In this document: in pieces, positions 28,721 through 40,084 of the stretch
Layout: every line of letters begins with the position of its first letter
How positions within the stretch are numbered: the first letter of the stretch is position 1
NCBI RefSeq assembly: GCF_947179165.1
Contig: NC_077237.1
Location: forward strand, 66,137,523 to 66,201,522
Direction: 5' to 3'
Length of the DNA: 64,000 bases
Source of the DNA: Solanum dulcamara
Taxonomy: Eukaryota > Streptophyta > Magnoliopsida > Solanales > Solanaceae
Position numbers and translations under genes: made by a program
Notes under the pieces: model-generated
The model's input: only the letters and a program-made list of their open reading frames with translations
Told to the model about the DNA's origin: nothing
Database searches by the model: none

Positions 28721-31700
28721 TCCATCAGCAGGGTTTCCAAAAGTGGTGCCACTTTAGGAATAGGCGGAGGTTCAAACTGTCTGTATGCTATGTCTAGTCT
28801 CCAAGATCAAGAGAACTTGTCATACCTCATCACTAGTATGCTAAAAGTCTTTTCTCTTGAAGTATATGCCTTACTTGATCCAGGTGTGAACTTGTCTTTT
28901 GTGACTCGTTATATTGCCATGAAGTTTGGGATTGGTCCGAAATGCTTTCTAGAGCCTTTTGGTGTTTTTATTTTCTACTACTGTTGGTGAGTATATTTTA
29001 GATAAAAGAGTCTACCAAGATTGCACCATTTAAATTTATCATAAAGACACCATAACTGACTTAGTTGAGTTAGATATGGTGGATTTTGTTGTTATCTTAG
29101 GCATGGATTGGTTCCATACTTGTTATGCCTTGATTGATTGTAGAACCCGGGTAGATAAATTTTAGTTTCCAAATAAGCCAGTCTTAGAGTGGAAGGATAT
29201 TCCCATAATGCCTAAGGGTCATTTTATCTCATACCTTAAGGCCAGAAAGTTAGTCTCCAAGGGGTGTATCTATCACATAGTTCAACTTAAAGATACTAGT
29301 GTTGAGACACCATCCCTTCAGTCAGTTCTAGTTGTGAATGAGTATCCATAATTCATTCCCAATGATCTTCCTAGAGTCCTTCTTGATACGGAGATAAATT
29401 TTGGGATAGAAGTCCTTCTTGATATGTAGTCCATCTTTATTTCACCATATAGAATGACTCTTGTTGAGTTGAAAGAGCTAAAAGAGCAGTTGAAAGATCT
29501 ACTTAAGAAGGGTTTCATTAGACTAAGTGTCTCACTGTTGGGTGCTCCTATCATATTCTTATGAAAGAAAGATGGTTTCGGTAGAATGTCTATCGACTAT
29601 CGTCAGTTGAACAAGGTCACCATAAAGAAAAAGTATCCCCATCCTAGAATCAATGGCAGTGAAGAATTTCCCAAGACTCATTTCCCCAACTAACATAAGG
29701 AGTTTCTTAGATTTGGACAGCTACTATAGAAGGTTTGTAAAAGGTTTTTCATCCATATCATCTTCATTGACCAAGTTGGCCCAGAAGAAGACTGAGTTTC
29801 AATAGTTTGAAACTTGCGAGAAAAGCTTTCAGGAATTGAAAACTTAATTGACTACTACTCAAGTTTTGACCTTACCGGAGGTCACACAAGGTTTAGTTGT
29901 CTATTATGACTCATCCAGAATAGGATTTGGTTCTATTTTGATGCAGAAGGATAAGGTTATAACTAATGCCTCTGAACATCTTAAAGTCCAAGAAAGAATA
30001 ATTTGACTTATGATCTCGATTTGGTGGCAGTTGTATTTTTTCTGAAGATATAGTATCATTACCTCTATGGCATGTATGTGGATGTATTTGGACCATAAGA
30101 GCCTTTAGTATATTTTCAGTCATAAGGAGCTAAACCTTAGGTAGAGGAGGTGACTTGAACTACTTAAGGATTATGACATGAGTATTATCTAACACCCAGG
30201 TAAGGCTAATGTGGTTGTTGATCCTCTTATCAGGTTATTCATGGGTTGTACCACTTATGTTTAGGAAGGAAAGAGGGAGTTGTCTATGGAGGTACATTGA
30301 CTTGCACATCTTGGAGTTTGTCTTGTAGACTCAGATGAAAGAGGTGTTCTTATTAGAATAGGGATACATTATCCTTAATGGAGGAATAACAGAAAAAACC
30401 CCATCCTACTTCAGTTAAAGGAAGACGTCCGTAAGTAGAAGGTGATGATTTTTAAACAAGAGGAGATTGTGTGTTAAGGTACCAAGGAAGATTGTTGTTT
30501 CAAATATTGGCGGTCTTTGAGGTAGGGTCATGCTAGAGGCACACAGTTCCAAATATTTGATTCTTTTAGGCTCCACCAACATGTACCTTGACTAGAGAAA
30601 AGTCTACTAATGGAATGGTATGAAAAAAGCTATTGTAGACTTTATTTCTAAGTGCCCAAATTATAAACAAGTCAAAGTTGAGAACTAGAGGCCATGTGGT
30701 ATGGCTCAAAATATAGCTCTTTCAGAGTAGAATTGGGAGATAATCAATTGAAGTCATTACTGGTTTATCACTATCTCATCAAAAACATGATTCAATTTGG
30801 GTGATTGAAGATTGAATGACTAAATTAGCTCATTTCTTGCCAATAAATACTACTAATTCAGTAGAGGACTACGCCAGATTGTACTTCAGTGAGATACTTA
30901 GACTTTATGAAGTTCCTTTGTCCATCATTTCTGACAGAAGTACTCAATTCACTGCTCAGTTTTAGAGATCAGTTCAAAAGGTTTGGTTTTAAAGGTGAAC
31001 CTTAGTACCAATTTTCATGCTCAAATAGACGGCCAGGTAGAGCTACGATTAAGACTCTAGAGGATATGTTGAGGGCATGTGCTATTGACTTCAATGTTTA
31101 TTGGGATGATCACTTGCATCTCATAGAGTTTGCATATAATAACAGTTATCACTCGAGTATTCAGATGAATCATTATAAGGTACTCTATGGGTAAAGGTGT
31201 AGATCTTCGATTGGTTGGTTTGAAGTTGGTGAAATAGAGTTGATAGGGACAAATTTGGTTCATCAAGCGATGGAGAAAGTGAAGATTATTCAAGAGAGGT
31301 TGAGAACCACGCAAAGTCATCATAAGTCCTACACAAATATTAGGAAAAGATATTTAGAGTTTGATGTAGATGATTGAGTTTATTTGAAGGTTTCACCCAT
31401 AAAGGGTGTCATAAGATTTGGGAAGAAAGGGAAGCTCATTCCCCATTATATTGGTCCTCACAGAATTTCTAAGAGAGTTGGTACTGTAGTTTCTGAGTTG
31501 GAGTTGCCACCAGAGTTAACGGTAGTTCACCCAATGTTTCACATATCTACGCTCAAGAAGTGCTTAGGTGATTCTTCACTCATTGTGACCAATGAGAGTA
31601 TTGGTTTGAAAGATAGCTTGTCCTAAGAGGATATTCTGGTTCAGATTCTTGATCATCAGGTTCGCAAGTTAAGGACCAAAGAGGTGCCATCAGTAAAATT

Positions 31701-31890
31701 TCTATGGATGAATCAGTTCATGGAAGAGTCTACATGGAAAGTCGAGGAAGATATGGTAGTGAAATACCATCATGTATTCATTCCTTCAAGCATTAATATT
31801 GAAGGTAATACTTATTTTCCTATCACAGACTCAGTATATGTTTGTGTGTTTGAATGTTTTGATTTTCGCATTGTATTCGTGCCTTGTTAA
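28721..31890 (+). pseudogene. pol of element G (protease, RT, RNase H, integrase, chromodomain remnants)
   Basis: Protease: YALLDPGVNLSFVT (about 28868). A linker IILGMDW-like block lies near 29100. RT fingers run to [10 protein letters not shown] (29630-29650). The sequence then jumps to [19 protein letters not shown] (about 29655), so about 440 bp holding the FIDD active site are deleted relative to E. RNase H has a YYDSSRIGFGSILMQ block (about 29905) with later stops. Integrase shows DSIWVIED (about 30790), ISDRSTQF (about 30925) and AYNNSYHSS (about 31135). A chromodomain-type tail occurs at 31684-31790 (VKFLWMNQFMEESTW). More than twenty stops are present. None of the encoded enzymes could be functional. 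Confidence 0.85.
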
Positions 31891-31940
31891 TTCCTAGCTT
31901 GGTCATCATTAGAGGACAAATAATCCCAAGGGAAAGATAT

Positions 31941-33938
31941 TGTAACACCCCAAAATATTCTAACTCAGATTAGATCATAAAAGCCCTAAAATAAAGTTAA
32001 GTTCTGCAGAAAAATGACTTCTTACAGATACCATTTACGGCCCATAAAAGTAACATCAAATCGTAGATGGGCCCGTGAAATCTAACTCCAAAAATTGGAA
32101 ATTTAGATTGATTTTTATAGATCATATTATTGGTTGTGATTTACTTTTTATACCATAGAATGACCTGTGAAACAAAGTCCTGAAATGTAGAAAATTTAGC
32201 CTAACTTTCATGAACTATTCTATGGTCAGTAGAGGTATTTACGAACCATAGATGGCCTCGTGAAGATAAAGTTCTAAACTCCTTCTAATCCTGATTTCTA
32301 TGAACAACTAGTACAAACTGTAAAAGGTTTTATGGACAGTAAAAGGTTTCATAAACTCAGAACTTCAGAAACCCAAAATCTTCAGCATGGCTTCTACAAT
32401 TGGCTGATAATGGTTCATAGAAGTTTGTACGGACCATAGATGGACCCCATAGACGACTTTGCCTAATTTTTAATGAGGGTTTTCTCACACTTTCTAATCC
32501 TAAATCCCAATGGTTTTACACCTAATTAAGGCTTTTTCAGTGTCGTTCAACCCTAACACCCTTATAATCACTCCCTAGCCTTGGAGCAAGAATTCAAGAG
32601 GAGAAAACTAGGGTTTTGGGCATTTTTTTCAAGAATCTTGTCCTTACAGATATGTTAGGCAATTCATATTATTGGACTAAGTTCTTCCTCATGCCATACA
32701 TCTAAATTCATTCAATAAGATTTAAGGCTAGCATTACCCCAATTTCTCATGAATTTTGAATTACATTACTCCTTATCATAATAATTCAGATTCTTATCAT
32801 TAAGATTTATATTCTTCATGTATCTATGATTCTTGAATTTATTGTTCATGCTTTTCTTATCACATGAACTCCAATTTGTTGAGTATTGTTGAATGCTTTT
32901 GAATAAATACTCATTATGTATTGTTTTCTAAATTAAGTAAAGTTGAGTATTTTTAGTTATCAGTTGAAATAGAGTTTTAAGGGAACTTGATTGGTTCCAA
33001 AAGCATAATTTTGTTTTGAGAAAAGCATGGCTATTTTAAGAGAGAGCATAATTAGCTTTAAAAGTAATTTCAGTCAGTACAAGATTAATTTAGTATACTT
33101 ATAGAGAAGTATTAGTATTCACTCACACAGATATTATATGAGCATTATTGCATATTTTGGGAGTAGTATTAAGCATCAATTTGAGTATGAGCTCAGATAA
33201 ATCAAACTCTATAACTTTCATCACAGTGTAGATAGGATCATACAATTGGTTCGGGTGACTCCTCACCCTAGCCTCTGATAAGGTCGTTTTAGATGGATCC
33301 ATAAGTTCAGTTTTATTGTCCTATACTATGGCAAATTATAGGATAACTCTAACAATGTGGGCTAGATGTTGTATCATCACGAGGCTCTTAGTGGTGGTTG
33401 TCGGTTAGAGAAACCCCCTAAGAAAAGTAATGTACTATTTTAGAAATTTTTATGCATTACATTACCTCAATTGTAAAGCTATACATGTTTTAATTACACT
33501 TACATTGCTTTACTTTCAGTCAAGTTATTTCAGTATTCCTTTTAGCATATGTTCAGTTCAGTTATTTTATTCAGCCTTATTATATAATGTACATTGCATG
33601 TACTAACGTCATTTTATGTTGTGTACAGGTGTTTAAGATCATCAACGGGCACTCTGTTGAGATCAATACACTTTAACTTTTGGTGAGACCTCCTTGCTTT
33701 AGCAGGGCTTCATTTTATTTATGTTTCAGTATTAGTAGTTTATTTTTAGGTAGTCGTGGGTCTTGTCCAGGCACCTATCTTTTGTTAGTAGAGTCTTCAT
33801 GGACAACTTAGAAAGTCAGTTCAGTATTTATTTTAAGATGTTTTAGACATTATTTCATATTTTATTTAGAGATATTTCAAAAAGTGCATGAAGTTTACTT
33901 AATTATTTTGAATGCTCATCCTTTTAAGCTTTCGCATT
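31941..33938 (+). repeat. 3' LTR of element G (3' end missing)
   Basis: Starts TGTAACACCCC after the purine stretch CAAGGGAAAGATAT. It aligns with 24439-24983 at its far end and is cut at 33938, where element F's LTR terminus begins. It includes a motif cluster at 32024-32460. Confidence 0.8.
32024..32460 (+). repeat. Cluster of ACGGxCCATAGATGG-like motifs in the 3' LTR of G
   Basis: Recurring paired half-sites: TTTACGGCCCATAAAAG, AATCGTAGATGGGCCCGTG, TTCTATGGTCAGTAGAGG, TTTACGAACCATAGATGG, GTACGGACCATAGATGG. It is the same kind of motif as in the insert at 26985-27530, although the surrounding LTRs differ. Confidence 0.65.
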
Positions 33939-34381
33939 TATCACAACCTGAACTAGGGCCTAGCAGCTACACGACGATCAGAACCCCAAAGGACTACAAC
34001 CAAGCCTCTTGATATATCATAAGCATGCGTATGGTAAAGTAAAGCAGAAATAAAATAGGAAAGAGTTTAAATTGTGAATCATAAAAGAAAGTGTGCAAGA
34101 ACAACTACATAGACTCTACTTTATTTGTCCAACGAATGCCTATACCAATCAAGAAGGGCAGGGTCTAAGATATGTCCCTAGCTTACCCACAATATGAATA
34201 TAACAAAAGTTTTGAAATAAAACAACTCATACCTCATCCTCGATAGATGAGGACTCACCAAAACTTTGATAAATGGGAACTCAACTATCCACGCGTAGAG
34301 GGAACATGATCCTCGACCCCTAAATTATGACACAATGTAGACAGCAAATATGAGTTAGTACTTTTGAATGTACTAAGTATG
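33939..34381 (-). mobile_element. Element F, 3' LTR, terminal part
   Basis: Minus-strand chromovirus LTR. Its end (plus strand TATCACAACC, normally TGTCACAACC) abuts the G LTR. It aligns with 62930-63207 of the other F LTR, which lacks about 170 bp relative to this copy. The last five bases, GTATG (34377-34381), are the left target duplication of element D; the LTR continues at 52712. Confidence 0.75.
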
Positions 34382-37300
34382 TGTCATGACCCAATTTCTC
34401 AAACCATGATGGCACCTGCTAACACCCACAAGCAAGTAAGCCTAACCCTTAACCCTTAGCCCGAAACCAGAGGCAATGGTCTATCAAGCGGAAGATGGAT
34501 AAACAAAGTGGAAAGTAAGTGATAATGAGAAGAGAAAAAATAATTGAAACAACCATAAGAAACCACCCCAAGACCTGGCATTAGTCAGTAATCAAGCATC
34601 TAAACTAATACAAAATTACAAGGCTTTTACAAACACAATATATGTACAAACAGTCTTCAAAAGCAAATAAAGACTAGTCCTAATCTGACATGGATGGAAA
34701 TTGACAACTCCGAATGCTAGGATCTTACCAAATCTCTAAATTAAAAGATGCTCCGCACAGGTCCAAAATAACTGCGATAACTCGTACTATGATCTGCAAG
34801 GGGCAGAAGTGTAGTATGAGTACCAAATGAATAGTTCAGTAAATATAGGCTGACTAAGCTCCATAGATAAAGCAAGTATAATTAACATATAATCAGGTAA
34901 ATAATACATAAGTAACTAATCAGAAATTATCATAATAATGATAGGAAATAAGACAAACAAACTGGGGACATAGATAGAGTAGAGTCAAAGAATGCACCTG
35001 AAACGCAATCCAAAAACCAGCTAACACGAAGAATGCATCATAGGAGCCTACTAATAAAAATATAGTTCTAACTGGCAACTCTGAGCACATAATCACCTAG
35101 GGACTATTCCGACGAAGCCTAGCAGGAAGGACCTACCACTATCCAACTCAAATACAACATAGACCAACTACCAATACAACCGAAGGTATAAACTAGAAGT
35201 ACAATAAGAGATAAGAGTAAGCATAATCACACAATAACCGACCGGAATCCCATACCCGTGGAAGGTGCAAACAATGTCAAACATACCCCCGACCCCCATA
35301 AACTAAGAGACCGAACAACAAAAATATATGTTGTGATAGGCGATGCTAATGAATGCAAATTTGTAGTAAAAACTAGTAACATCATAAGTGGCTCTCAACA
35401 ATCAATAACGACAAAAAGTGTATAGACTCACCCCAGCGCCTGGCCTGCTAGGAGGGACTCATATGACTCTGTCATCCATTTTAGAAGTGCACTAGCAAGA
35501 GGCACCCATAGGGGACATGGGAAGTCCATATACACTACCTGGGCCAAACTAGGTCTTACATAGATATATAAAATCTCTATAGTAGTACCAAAGAGCGAGC
35601 AGCGAAGTCGATGTAGAAAGGGTGATGCTGCGCCAGATAATCAAGTACAGGCTAAGGCATGGCGGATACAGCCAATGTATAAAAGGGTGATACCGTACCA
35701 GATAATCAATAAAATTGAGCGCATCCTTGATACCTAGCAGTAAAGGTTTGAGGAATCCTTCTCAAAAATAGTAGTTAAAAACCAATAAAATACCAGGATC
35801 GTACCATAAAATGAGTGAATATGCTCAATTAATGCAAGCATGCCATCACCAGCATCCAAACAAGAAACACACAATACAAATTGTAACATCAAGCTAAACC
35901 ACACTGTTAGGGAAAAATGGGACTAACCTGGGATTCAGTCTCTCTTCGAGCACAACCTCTAGCCCAATAAAAATATAATAGACAAAAAGGCATCTGAATC
36001 CAACCGCTAAACAAAAGCGAACAATTAAGATATGGTTCAAAATAAAAAGGGGGAGAAATATCTCTAGGGTCGACTCTTTACCCCAAAATATGCCATCTTA
36101 GCTCCCAAAGAGCACAGCTAAGCCAAACCTATAGCTACTACGAGCCCAGAGGTCTCAGGCACTGGCCTAAAGGGTATACTATCCATAATAAGCCCTACTG
36201 GAAGCAACGCCTAGCTAAGAGGGCAATAAACACCTGATAAAGAACCTAAGGTTCAAACCTAGCCTAAGGCCATCAATATCAATCCTAAACAAGATAATAA
36301 TGCTAAGTCAACATCACTACCAAGACCCCCAACCTAATCTCAGAAAATACTCACCTAAGTCACATGTAAAATATACTATATGATATGTAATAGAGTTCAG
36401 TCAAAAAGGGGGACACTGTGGCCTACCTCGAAGTCGAACACGCGCACTCTAAGTCTACTTCCCAGTAGCTTTTCTCTCCAAAAATGACTCCAAATGCCTC
36501 CACACTATCAAAATATTGATCACCTTATCAATACGAATGTTTTGACACTAAAATTGCATTTTTCAAAGAAGGACCCAAAATTGGGTCTAAAATGAAATTG
36601 TGGGACCCACGATGAGAATCCCCAAAACGACTCCTTGAAAAGGTGCATTTGATCTTAATGACCTTTTGTTCCAAATTACAACACATTATAATGCTCAAAA
36701 TCAAGGAAAATAACCCATGCATAATTTTCACCATTAATGGGGAATTCAAGAGAAGTCTTGTAGGAAAGGAATTTACCTCAAAAGACACTTCAACAAATGA
36801 GACTAATCACACCACGATGTTCCTTGTAAAAAACCCCATAACTTAACCCAAAGAATTGCTGAAAACGAAGTTAAAATGACTACAAAATTGAATTTCAAAT
36901 TTCATAGGAAATCTTGCTAGAAAATGAGAAGGACAACAGATAAATTCAAGATTTTACCTCACACGAAACCCTCCCCTAAATATTCAGAGCTCACCAATGG
37001 AGTCTTCATGAAAATATCTAGAAGATAGACTCTTGAATTGCTAGATTAGAAAAAAATCTGCACTATGCACAAGATTTTCTAGTTTTTGCTATATTTAAAG
37101 TCTCCGAACGGACCCTCGAGATTTATTCAGGACCCCAATAAAAATAAACCAGATATGCTATGCCACTAAATTAAACATATTGAACTCAATAGAACATACA
37201 AAATTCCCATATAAGGCCATTTTAATGAAAAGAAGGTCCCACACCCAAGTATTATTTTAAGCCACATTCCACAACGGGCCTAGAGATTAGACCAAAAATC

Positions 37301-37562
37301 TTAGGAAGCAAACGAAGGATTGTTTTAGACCAAACCCGACATTTTAGAACTAAATGCACTGTCAGATTTTTTATTCGAGTGCATTTTCCAAGAATGTTGA
37401 CCAAAGTCAATCATAAGCTAACTTTCAAAGTCAAAAGCACCAAATGGATTCAAACTCGTATTGATTGCCTCGATACTCACATTGACAATGCTAATAGCCT
37501 AATTTGTCCATTTAGGATTTGATGAAACCATCAAAATTCAAATTTGAGTTCTCGTTGACCCC
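34382..37562 (-). repeat. 3' LTR of element D, larger part
   Basis: Ends (plus-strand left edge) with TGTCATGACCC. It aligns with 50461-52190 of the 5' LTR and, inverted, with the LTRs of element C (for example GCCTACCTCGAAGTC at 36422 versus the inverted GGCTTCGAGGTAGGC in C at about 54090). A minus-strand splice-donor-like GAG/GTAAAT is at about 36770. A 65-bp quasi-repeat (AGGGTGATGCTGCGCCAGAT / AGGGTGATACCGTACCAGAT) lies at 35618-35710. It is interrupted at 37562 by element E, with ACCCC duplicated. Confidence 0.8.
37558..37562. repeat. Target-site duplication of element E, left copy
   Basis: ACCCC, repeated at 47159-47163 immediately after E's 3' LTR. The uninterrupted sequence is visible in the other D LTR at about 52190 (CCTTGACCC followed by AAAACTCAAAAAGTC). 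Confidence 0.9.
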
Positions 37563-39870
37563 TGTAATATCCCCTAAAAACGTTGTATACGATGTTTCAA
37601 TTTTTGCCTAAACATGATACAGCCTCTGTATTTTGGTCATAACTTTTCATAGAAATATCCAAATTGAGTGATTCAAATTTCTGAGTAACCACAAGATCAT
37701 TACCTACAACTTTTATGAAGACCATATTTTAATATTCGGAGGTTAAGTAGGTCAAATAAATTAATCTTTGTAAGGTAGGATGCTGTTACGGAAATGAGTG
37801 TTTATAGAAGAAAAATCATATCTCACTGTAGGTTTATCCAAATTGGTTGATTCTTGAACGATATGAAACTAGACTTCCATATCTACAATTCTTATGAAGA
37901 CACCAAATCCTAATAAAAAATTTATCTTATTCAAACGCAGCTCCCAAAAAGAGTATTCTGTCAAAGATAACTCATTTCACCTACCATAGAAAGATCTAGC
38001 TACATTTGACATCACTCATGAAATAAATTGTCCTCCATTTAACATCATCCATGACATCAATATATTCCACTAAATTTTCAGATTTTTTATTTTATTTATT
38101 GTTAGGTCATCTTTCCCACCTATAAATACCCACCTTATTTCCTCATTTTATTCATCAAGCTTTCTCAAGCAAATCTTCTCTCTATACACATTCTCAAATA
38201 TAGTTTTAGTTCTTAGTAGTGAAGAAATACTATTCCGGTGATTCATATATTCCGGGTAGTACAAAAAATGTTCCGGCAAGGAGAGAAGCTAGGACTCAAG
38301 AGTGTTCATTAAGTCTTCCGGTACCAACTAAAGCTTCGGTTTCCAGGTATGTAAGGCTTCAATGAGAGTATTCCTTCCACTCTCATGCCTAAATTATTTT
38401 GATTATATGATAAATTATGTTTATTTTCTTTAAGCTCTACTCTAAGTTATGTGGGTGTTTATCCATGGGTTCTTCCACCATGTAGTCCAAAAACTCTTTC
38501 AATTAAATATCTTAATTTCAAGTAATATTTTCTTATGGTAAATTCTTATTTTTACTTAATAGTATAAATCATGGTTAAACTAATGATTATTGCTCTATTT
38601 TGATGTAACATAATTTCATATGTATGAATTGATGGTTTACAAGTAATTTCTCTATTTATCTATTTAAAGGTTCTTGAAATTCATGGTGGGTTGTTTACAG
38701 CATGATTTTTAATTAATGAATTTCAAAGTATTTATGTATATTTATTTACATACATATTTGCAAGTTGAAGTGATTTGAACCCATCTAGTTTTACTATGTT
38801 TTTAATAAAGTTTGACTTGAAAGCTTTGACTCCAAATAAATGTTTATGAAAGCAATATCTATGATCAAAAAGGGAGTCTTATAAAATGAAAGAATGATGA
38901 AATGATATGAATGATGGATTCTTTATGCAATAAGGACAATTCTTGCATATTTGAATTATCAAATGTTTTAATGAGCTATTCTACCGAATATGATGTTTGA
39001 ATTCTCAAGTTATATGCTATGAATATTTTGAAGTATTAAACTATTCCGTGGGATTGACTTAGCACCGAATGAGGCATTGAGGTGGGATTCGGTAAGGGAA
39101 TCCTAGTAGCAACCCCTTGTCTCATTAACTATGTGCCAACATAGGAGCCCTTGTAGGCTTAGGCTAATGGATCCATAAATAGCCCTTAAAGTTAAAGTTA
39201 AAGAAATGAATGAAGTTGACGGAGTTCTACCTGGCAAGTAGTCTCCCCGGCCAACGTAGGGGGTTATGTTGGATTCCATGTAATAGCTCGCATGGTCTTA
39301 AATGTCGGTTATGGTTAGCTTCCCACAAAATGAATGTTTTAAAAGATATCCATATGATTTATTATGCATGTATTACATTATGTTCCATATTACATAAATG
39401 TTATAATATTTTCTCAATGTTCATGCATCCTTACATACTTAGTACATTCAAAGTACTAACGCATACTCTTTTGCCTACATGATATCACCATGTAGGGATC
39501 GGTGCTCCTCCTCGTTCTCCTCCACGTGGCTAGTTGATATTCCATTGAAGACTACTTTTGGTGAGTTCCCATGTTCCGGGAACAATACTCCTTTGTCTTT
39601 CTAGCTTATGATATGTTAAGATATTTTATTATGGCATTTCTTCTATTATGATTGAGGGTGAGCTAGGAACTTGTCTTAGCCCCATTAAATCTAATAGTTA
39701 GAGGTATTGTTGGACATATGTAAGTTGAAGATTTATTATTATGATTTCCGCTTGTCTATTTATCATCATTACCTATGAAAGGCTAAAAGAATGCTAAGAG
39801 GCTTGTTTGAGGTACTTTCGGGTTCCTCATTCGCCATGTCACGTCTAGGCCCTAGGCTTGGGTCGTGACA
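37563..39870 (+). repeat. 5' LTR of element E
   Basis: 2308 bp from TGTAATATCCCC to GGGTCGTGACA. It holds a TATA box (38121), a splice-donor-like CAG/GTATGT (38347), and a degenerate repeat with about a 179-bp offset (ATATCCAAATTGAGTGATTC at 37655 versus TTATCCAAATTGGTTGATTC at 37834). A 90-codon open stretch at 39210-39482 is identical in both LTRs and is not considered a gene. Confidence 0.97.
38121..38128 (+). promoter_or_regulatory. TATA box of the 5' LTR of E
   Basis: TATAAATA about 560 bp into the LTR, followed 25-40 bp later by a pyrimidine-rich region where transcription should start. The copy in the 3' LTR is at 45409-45416. It would drive the element's full-length RNA. Confidence 0.65.
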
Positions 39871-40081
39871 AATTTGGTATCAGAGCCCGAGGTTTTGAAT
39901 GATCCTTGGAGTCCAACATACCGCGTCGAATAGGGTTTTGTTCATGGTTGTGAAGCGCGCCACAATTATGAATAAGAGACTATGAGGCGTTTAGGAAAAT
40001 TTTCACTTCTTTCAAATTCATGTCGTGCCTTAGAGTGTCTTAAGTTTTCCTGTAACTAACGACCCATTTTGTGTTCTCTAG
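38347..40081 (+). other. Predicted leader intron of element E
   Basis: Donor CAG/GTATGT at 38347. Branch point CTAAC at 40056-40060. Pyrimidine-rich acceptor TTTTGTGTTCTCTAG ending at 40081, three bases before the gag ATG (40085). The 1735-nt intron would remove most of U5 and the primer binding site. Splicing would give a Gag mRNA that cannot be reverse transcribed by the normal route. Prediction only; no transcript evidence is available here. Confidence 0.4.
39875..39887 (+). other. Primer binding site of E (tRNA-Met initiator)
   Basis: TGGTATCAGAGCC four bases after the LTR end; perfect match to the expected Met-initiator complement. Confidence 0.95.
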
Positions 40082-40084
40082 ATA

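Larger units (their letters stand above)
24439..33938 (+). mobile_element. Degenerate chromovirus (element G), Tekay/Del-like
   Basis: Truncated 5' LTR, Met-initiator primer site, gag (split by a foreign LTR-like insert), protease, RT with its centre deleted, RNase H, integrase, chromodomain remnant, 3' LTR lacking its end. All domains are on the plus strand, in the same order as intact element E, and alignable to it block by block, with many stops. Element F's LTR truncates it on the right. Confidence 0.85.

Noticed and set aside
20483..33938. Endogenous pararetrovirus
   Set aside because: RT-bearing fragments carry integrase and chromodomain-type tails and are bounded by LTRs with primer sites; no movement-protein or coat-type region was seen.
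36528..36788. Minus-strand open frame, similar one at 51144-51377
   Set aside because: Both fall in the same region of the two D LTRs, differ by indels, and match no protein; chance openness in LTR sequence.
39210..39482. 90-codon open frame, repeated identically at 46498-46770
   Set aside because: Lies in the same position of both LTRs of element E; identity reflects LTR duplication, not gene conservation, and no protein family is recognised.
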